DNA from: Dryocola sp. LX212 | GTDB lineage: Bacteria > Pseudomonadota > Gammaproteobacteria > Enterobacterales > Enterobacteriaceae | Reading direction: 5' to 3' | DNA length: 64,000 bases | NCBI GenBank assembly: GCA_041504365.1 | Contig: CP167917.1 | Coordinates: 4,092,001-4,156,000, forward strand | Part shown: positions 59,453 to 64,000 of the stretch, piece after piece | How the letters are laid out: every line of letters begins with the position of its first letter | Numbering within the stretch: the first letter of the stretch is position 1 | Position numbers and translations under genes: made by a program | The notes under the pieces: generated by a model | Told to the model about the DNA's origin: nothing | Seen by the model: the letters and a program-made list of their open reading frames with translations, nothing else | The model's database searches: none

Positions 59453-60811
59453 TTATTGAGTGATGGCGACGGTGTCGGGGTCGGCGTTTTGCGTCCTGGC
59501 GGTTTGTTCAGCCGCCGGTGCCGACTGCATCGGGTGCGCCAGGAAGTAGACGCGCAGCCCCTCGTAGATCGCTTTCGCAAGCTGCTGCTGGTAAGCATCG
59601 CTGCCCAGCAGGCGCTCTTCACCGCCGTTGCTGATAAACCCTGTTTCAACCAGGACGGACGGGATATCCGGCGAGCGCAGCACGCCCAGGCTTGCATGCT
59701 CAGGCCGACGTTTGTGCAGCGAGCCAATTTGGCCTAACTGCGTCAGCATTTTTGTCGCCACATCATACCCGACGCGCTGAGAATGGCCGAACTGCAAATC
59801 CAGCACCGCCTGGCTTAGGTACGGGTCAGCCTGGCTGTTTGCCAGCACGTCGCCCGCCCCGCCCAGCAGCTCGGACTGCTTCTCGTGCTGCTCAAGCCAG
59901 CCCGCCATTTCGCTGTTGGCGCGGCGGTTAGAGAGCACCCACACGGAAGCTCCGGTCGCATCACGGTTTGGTGCGGCATCGGCGTGAATCGACACCAGAA
60001 TATTGGCATTCTGCTTACGCGCAACGTCTGAACGACCCATCACCGAAATGAAATAGTCCCCGTCGCGCGTCAGCACCCCCTTAAACATCGGGTCGTCGTT
60101 GAGCAGAGAACGCAGCTTGCGGGCGATAGAAATAGTGACGTTTTTCTCTTTCGTGCCGCCAGAGCCGATAGCGCCAGGATCCTGCCCACCGTGCCCGGCA
60201 TCAATGGCGACGATAATAGTGTCTGAACTGACATTGGTTTTTTTCGGCGACCGCGCCGGACGCGTGACCGTATTCGAACTGATTGCCCCGGTCACCTGCT
60301 GCGGTTTGAACGGATTTTTGGCCGGTTCGGACGAACGAATAACAGGCGCAGGCTCTACGCGCTTCGCAATAACAGGCGGAGGCGGTGGCGGTGGTGGTGG
60401 TGGTGGTGGTGGTGGTGGTGGCGCGTCGGCGTTAATCGTGAAGACTACCGTATAGTTTGCACCGTTTTTCTGTTTCACCGCACGCGTTTTACCGGCCTGA
60501 GTTAAATCGACTACCAGACGGATAGTGCCGACATCTTTCGACTGCCCGGAACGGATGCTTTTCACGAGGTTATTACCGCTGAACTGCAGCGGTAGCCCCT
60601 GAATCACGCCGGTCTGTTTGATATCCAGCGCGACGCTTCTTTTGCCGTCCTGAGAGAATGAATACTCCGGATCGCCCATAAAGCTGAAGGTGATACGCGC
60701 CTGGTTATCACCGTTGGACACCTGAATATCGGCGAGACTCGCCGCCCCGGCCTGGGCACAAAGCACCAGCAGCCAGGCCGCTATCAACCAACTCTTAACG
60801 CGATAGATCAT
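59453..60811 (-). CDS. amiB: N-acetylmuramoyl-L-alanine amidase AmiB
   Basis: 452 residues (E. coli 445). It cleaves septal peptidoglycan and is activated by EnvC. A signal peptide (about 1-24, ending AGAA) is followed by an AMIN domain (about 25-128) and a run of 16 prolines at residues 131-146. The Amidase_3 zinc domain (about 210-430) has [25 protein letters not shown] and [17 protein letters not shown]. The ATG at 60811 is close after a GGATGGCGGG ribosome region; the longer frame overlaps tsaE. Confidence 0.96.
   Translation of the reverse strand: MIYRVKSWLIAAWLLVLCAQAGAASLADIQVSNGDNQARITFSFMGDPEYSFSQDGKRSVALDIKQTGVIQGLPLQFSGNNLVKSIRSGQSKDVGTIRLVVDLTQAGKTRAVKQKNGANYTVVFTINADAPPPPPPPPPPPPPPPPVIAKRVEPAPVIRSSEPAKNPFKPQQVTGAISSNTVTRPARSPKKTNVSSDTIIVAIDAGHGGQDPGAIGSGGTKEKNVTISIARKLRSLLNDDPMFKGVLTRDGDYFISVMGRSDVARKQNANILVSIHADAAPNRDATGASVWVLSNRRANSEMAGWLEQHEKQSELLGGAGDVLANSQADPYLSQAVLDLQFGHSQRVGYDVATKMLTQLGQIGSLHKRRPEHASLGVLRSPDIPSVLVETGFISNGGEERLLGSDAYQQQLAKAIYEGLRVYFLAHPMQSAPAAEQTARTQNADPDTVAITQ
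60374..60421. repeat. Trinucleotide microsatellite encoding poly-proline in amiB
   Basis: Sixteen consecutive proline codons, the last ten by position on the plus strand being an uninterrupted (TGG)10 run at 60392-60421 (ten CCA codons on the coding strand). Slippage here changes length in multiples of three and would keep the frame. Confidence 0.95.
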
Positions 60812-60824
60812 CCCGCCATCCTTG

Positions 60825-61286
60825 TTATTTGGCCAACCGCGCCAGTAACGACTCACCAGATGAGGAAACTGCTGTTATGCGCGCCTCACGCCCTTGCGCC
60901 TCGTAGTCCAGGTGCAGCTCAATATCGGGTTCAGGCAGCACGCCTTTCCCCTGCTGCGGCCACTCTACCAGGCAGATTGCATCATTGGCAAAATAGTCGC
61001 GGATGCCCATGAACTCGAGCTCTTCCGGGTCTGCCAGACGATACAGGTCGAAATGGTAAACCATCAAATCATCGAGCGTGTACGGCTCGACTAAGGTGTA
61101 AGTCGGGCTTTTCACACTCCCTTTATGGCCCAACGCCTGCATAAAGCCACGGCTGAACGTTGTTTTGCCCGCGCCCAGGTCCCCATAAAGATAAATAACG
61201 GTTGCTCCTTCGCAGGCGGCCGCTACGCGTGCGCCCAGGTCAAGAGTGGCTGCTTCATCAGGTAATGCAATAACACGATTAATCAT
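60825..61286 (-). CDS. tsaE: tRNA threonylcarbamoyladenosine biosynthesis ATPase TsaE
   Basis: 153 residues (E. coli 153). ATPase that works with TsaB and TsaD to make t6A37 in ANN-decoding tRNAs. The P-loop is [20 protein letters not shown], followed by [12 protein letters not shown] and [20 protein letters not shown]. It overlaps the end of nnr by eight bases and lies 13 bases before the amiB start. Confidence 0.97.
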   Translation of the reverse strand: MINRVIALPDEAATLDLGARVAAACEGATVIYLYGDLGAGKTTFSRGFMQALGHKGSVKSPTYTLVEPYTLDDLMVYHFDLYRLADPEELEFMGIRDYFANDAICLVEWPQQGKGVLPEPDIELHLDYEAQGREARITAVSSSGESLLARLAK

Positions 61287-62805
61287 GATTTAGGGTTTTC
61301 AAATCCGGGTTAACAAAACGGTACAACGTTGAAAGCAGGTCCGTTGCCAGCATGCCGCGCATGCCGTAACGGCTCGCCAGCTCATCGGCTGCGGCGCCGT
61401 GAGCAACACAACCCGCACAGGCTGCATCATACGGGCTAAGCCTCTGTGCCAGCAATGCCCCAATGATACCCGAAAGTACATCGCCCATGCCGCCGCTGCC
61501 CATCCCGGCGTTGCCTGCGTCAATCAGCCCGCATTCACGATCCTGACTGGCGACTATCGTGCCCGCACCTTTTAAGACCACGCATCCGCCATAACGTTTT
61601 ACGAGGCGGTCAGTAGCAAGTAAGCGGTCACTCTCAATTTGTGACACCGCGCAATTTAACAGGCGCGCCGCTTCCCCTGGATGGGGAGTAATGACGCGAT
61701 TCTGACGTTTATCGGGATTGATTGCCAGAAGGTTAAGCGCATCCGCATCCCAAAGCATCGGCTTGCGGCTGTTTTCCACTTTTTGCAGGGCCTTTTTGCC
61801 CCACTCCTGCTGGCCCAGACCTGGCCCAATCACGATGACATCTGCCCAGTCCAGACTCTCTTCGAGGGAAGCAGGCGTCAGCTCGTGGACCATTAATTCC
61901 GGTCGGGCAGTAATCAGCGGGGCGATATTTTCCTGTCGAGTTAACACACGCACAAGTCCAGCACCGGCACGAAGTGCCGCTTCACTGGCCATGCGGATAG
62001 CACCAGCCGTGCCATGATCCCCACCGATGATCACCAGCCGCCCGTTAGTGCCTTTGTGGGACGTAGGCTGACGCGGCTTCAGCCAGCGTGGCAAATCTTC
62101 ACTGTCAAAGCGCAATATCGGTGCAGCCTGCTCTTCCAGCCACGAATCCAGCCCCAGCGCGTGATAATGAAGCTTGCCAACAACATCCCTCGCCTTGCCG
62201 GTGAGTAACCCTGGCTTGAGGGCGATAAACGTCAGCGTATGGTCAGCATTGATAACCGCACCGGGCGTGGCCCCCGTCTCGGCTAACAAGCCTGATGGAA
62301 TATCGAGGGCAACAACGGAAGCAGAATGCAGATTAGCTTTTTCGATGAGCCGCGTGAGATGTTCGCGGGGGGCGGCGTTCAGGCCCGTGCCCAACAGACC
62401 GTCAATAATCAAATCGCTATCCTCCGGCAATGGAATGTCCGAAGAATGGATGACCCCACCGGCGTTCAGCCAGGCTTCTCTCGCCTGCGCCGCCTCTTCC
62501 GGCAACGGTTTATCGCTCTCCTGCGCAAGCAAGGTCACAACAATACCCGCTGATTGCGCGAGACGGGCCACAACATAGCCATCGCCGCCATTGTTGCCAT
62601 GGCCGCATAAAACGAGCCAGCGGCGGGTATCAGGATAATGACGTCTGGCAAGGGTAAACGCAGCCTCTCCTGCTCTGAGCATCAGCTCGTAGAGGGTCAG
62701 GCCCAGGCTATCAGCCGCCTGTTTTTCGGCGTTACGCAGCCAGTCTGCCGACCAGACGGAGTGTGGTATACTTTTGGCGGTTAATTTCTCGTTATGGTCC
62801 GTCAT
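61279..62805 (-). CDS. nnr: Bifunctional NAD(P)H-hydrate repair enzyme Nnr (YjeF)
   Basis: 508 residues (E. coli 515). The N-terminal epimerase domain (about 1-220; [20 protein letters not shown] and [20 protein letters not shown]) is fused to the C-terminal ADP-dependent dehydratase (about 230-500; [20 protein letters not shown] and [20 protein letters not shown]). Together they repair damaged NADHX and NADPHX. The ATG at 62805 shares a CATG with the divergent queG start. Confidence 0.97.
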   Translation of the reverse strand: MTDHNEKLTAKSIPHSVWSADWLRNAEKQAADSLGLTLYELMLRAGEAAFTLARRHYPDTRRWLVLCGHGNNGGDGYVVARLAQSAGIVVTLLAQESDKPLPEEAAQAREAWLNAGGVIHSSDIPLPEDSDLIIDGLLGTGLNAAPREHLTRLIEKANLHSASVVALDIPSGLLAETGATPGAVINADHTLTFIALKPGLLTGKARDVVGKLHYHALGLDSWLEEQAAPILRFDSEDLPRWLKPRQPTSHKGTNGRLVIIGGDHGTAGAIRMASEAALRAGAGLVRVLTRQENIAPLITARPELMVHELTPASLEESLDWADVIVIGPGLGQQEWGKKALQKVENSRKPMLWDADALNLLAINPDKRQNRVITPHPGEAARLLNCAVSQIESDRLLATDRLVKRYGGCVVLKGAGTIVASQDRECGLIDAGNAGMGSGGMGDVLSGIIGALLAQRLSPYDAACAGCVAHGAAADELASRYGMRGMLATDLLSTLYRFVNPDLKTLNHD

Positions 62806-63943
62806 GTCACAGCCCCTCGATCTCAATCAGTTAGCGCAAAATATTAAACAGTGGGGCAATGAACTCGGCTTCCAGCAGGTGGGTATTGCTGATACCGATC
62901 TCAGCGCCCAGGAGCCAAAGCTACAGGTCTGGCTGGATAAACAATACCATGGCGAGATGGAATGGATGGCGCGTCACGGCATGATGCGCGCACGCCCTCA
63001 TGAGCTGCTCCCCGGTACGCTGCGCGTTATCAGCGTCAGAATGAACTATTTGCCCGCGAACGCGGCATTCGCGTCCACGCTTAAAAATCCGGGCCTGGGC
63101 TATGTCAGCCGCTATGCCCTGGGCCGCGACTACCACAAGCTGCTGCGTAACCGTCTGAAAAAGCTGGGCGAGATGATTCAGTCCCACTGTTCCACGCTGA
63201 ATTTTAGACCCTTTGTTGATTCCGCGCCCATTCTTGAACGCCCGCTGGCGGAAAAGGCGGGCCTTGGCTGGACAGGTAAGCACTCACTAATCCTCAGCCG
63301 TGGCGCCGGTTCGTTCTTCTTCCTTGGTGAACTGCTGGTTGATATCCCTCTGCCCGTTGACCAACCGGTGGAAGAAAACTGCGGGCGCTGCGTAGCCTGC
63401 ATGACAATTTGCCCGACCGGCGCGATTGTTGAACCATATACCGTAGATGCCCGCCGCTGTATCTCCTATCTCACGATTGAGCTGGAAGGCGCGATCCCCG
63501 AGGAGTTTCGTCCGCTAATTGGCAACCGAATTTACGGCTGCGATGACTGCCAGCTGATTTGCCCTTGGAACCGCTTCTCGCATCTTACCGAAGAAGACGA
63601 CTTCAGCCCGAGGCGTGCGCTTCACGCGCCGCAGCTTGTAGAACTGTTCCGCTGGAGTGAGGCTCAGTTTCTTAAAATTACGGAAGGCTCGGCAATTCGC
63701 CGCATCGGGCATTTGAGGTGGCTGCGAAATATCGCCGTCGCCCTCGGTAACGCGCCATGGGATGAAAGCAATCTTGCCGCGCTTCAACGGCGTAAAGGTG
63801 AGCACCCACTTCTTGATGAGCACATTGACTGGGCGATTGCGCAACAATTAATCAGGCGAAGCGAGCAGGCGATAGAGGTGCAGCTGCCACAGAAACAGAG
63901 GCTGGTCAGGGTCATTGAAAAGGGGTTAAAACGCGATGCATGA
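62804..63943 (+). CDS. queG: Epoxyqueuosine reductase QueG
   Basis: 379 residues, equal to E. coli QueG. A cobalamin- and Fe-S-dependent enzyme making queuosine from epoxyqueuosine in tRNA. A DUF1730 N-terminal domain (about 1-180) is followed by two 4Fe-4S motifs, NCGRCVACMTICPTGAI and CDDCQLICPWNR, and a HEAT-like C-terminus. The start ATG at 62804 overlaps the nnr start on the other strand. The remaining 57 bases (63944-64000) show no gene; in E. coli the glyVXY tRNA genes end near here. Confidence 0.97.
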   Translation: MSQPLDLNQLAQNIKQWGNELGFQQVGIADTDLSAQEPKLQVWLDKQYHGEMEWMARHGMMRARPHELLPGTLRVISVRMNYLPANAAFASTLKNPGLGYVSRYALGRDYHKLLRNRLKKLGEMIQSHCSTLNFRPFVDSAPILERPLAEKAGLGWTGKHSLILSRGAGSFFFLGELLVDIPLPVDQPVEENCGRCVACMTICPTGAIVEPYTVDARRCISYLTIELEGAIPEEFRPLIGNRIYGCDDCQLICPWNRFSHLTEEDDFSPRRALHAPQLVELFRWSEAQFLKITEGSAIRRIGHLRWLRNIAVALGNAPWDESNLAALQRRKGEHPLLDEHIDWAIAQQLIRRSEQAIEVQLPQKQRLVRVIEKGLKRDA

Positions 63944-64000
63944 TATGTCCACAGGATGTGAATAAAAATAAAAATGCTTTGCCAGACAAGGGGAAAAAAT

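Overview
This 64 kb window is chromosomal DNA from a member of the Enterobacteriaceae. I infer something near Enterobacter, Leclercia, Lelliottia, Klebsiella or Citrobacter. Almost every core gene is recognisable as an Escherichia coli orthologue in the order of the E. coli 95-96 min region (ytfQ to queG). The window is not E. coli itself, because several segments are inserted or missing relative to K-12. No rRNA, tRNA, insertion sequence, prophage or CRISPR array was seen.

Region by region. 1-5.5 kb: the N-terminus of a chemoreceptor behind a textbook sigma-28 promoter, then the galactofuranose ABC importer ytfQ-ytfR-ytfT-yjfF behind a GalR/GalS-type operator. 5.6-15.2 kb: ppa, ytfP, the tamA-tamB translocation module, msrA, an inserted parDE toxin-antitoxin pair, and the polyamine exporter paeA (ytfL). 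15.2-22.5 kb: an inserted island with a carbamate kinase, an MFS transporter, FdrA (AllF), YlbE (AllG), YlbF (AllH) and an AllS-like LysR regulator. In E. coli the enzymes of this set form the last steps of allantoin/oxamate catabolism; here they stand alone with their own transporter. 22.5-34.9 kb: ytfK, ytfJ, cysQ, cpdB, ytfH/qorB, an extra AraC regulator, ytfF, ytfE with an NsrR operator, cycA, fklB, ytfB. 33.8-35.4 kb: the ribosomal operon rpsF-priB-rpsR-rplI with its S6:S18 leader. 35.6-45.2 kb: the L-ascorbate utilisation divergon (ulaABCDEF / ulaG, ulaR), with the DUF1471 genes yjfY, bsmA and yjfN around it, the esterase yjfP and an inserted YagU-like membrane protein. 45.2-64 kb: aidB, rlmB, rnr, nsrR, purA, yjeT, hflC-hflK-hflX-hfq-miaA-mutL-amiB-tsaE-nnr, and divergent queG.

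How the genes work together. The ula genes import ascorbate by a PTS, open the lactone and convert the product to D-xylulose-5-phosphate. NsrR, encoded at 50.3 kb, is expected to repress ytfE at 29.9 kb, and its operator is visible there. HflK/HflC regulate FtsH. Hfq, MiaA and RNase R act in RNA metabolism. TamA/TamB act at the outer membrane.

The most distinctive content is the carbamoyl-transfer island between paeA and ytfK. It looks like a self-contained pathway turning an imported carbamoyl compound (oxamate- or oxalurate-like) into ATP, CO2 and ammonia. The parDE pair on the other side of paeA makes this neighbourhood look like an insertion hot spot.
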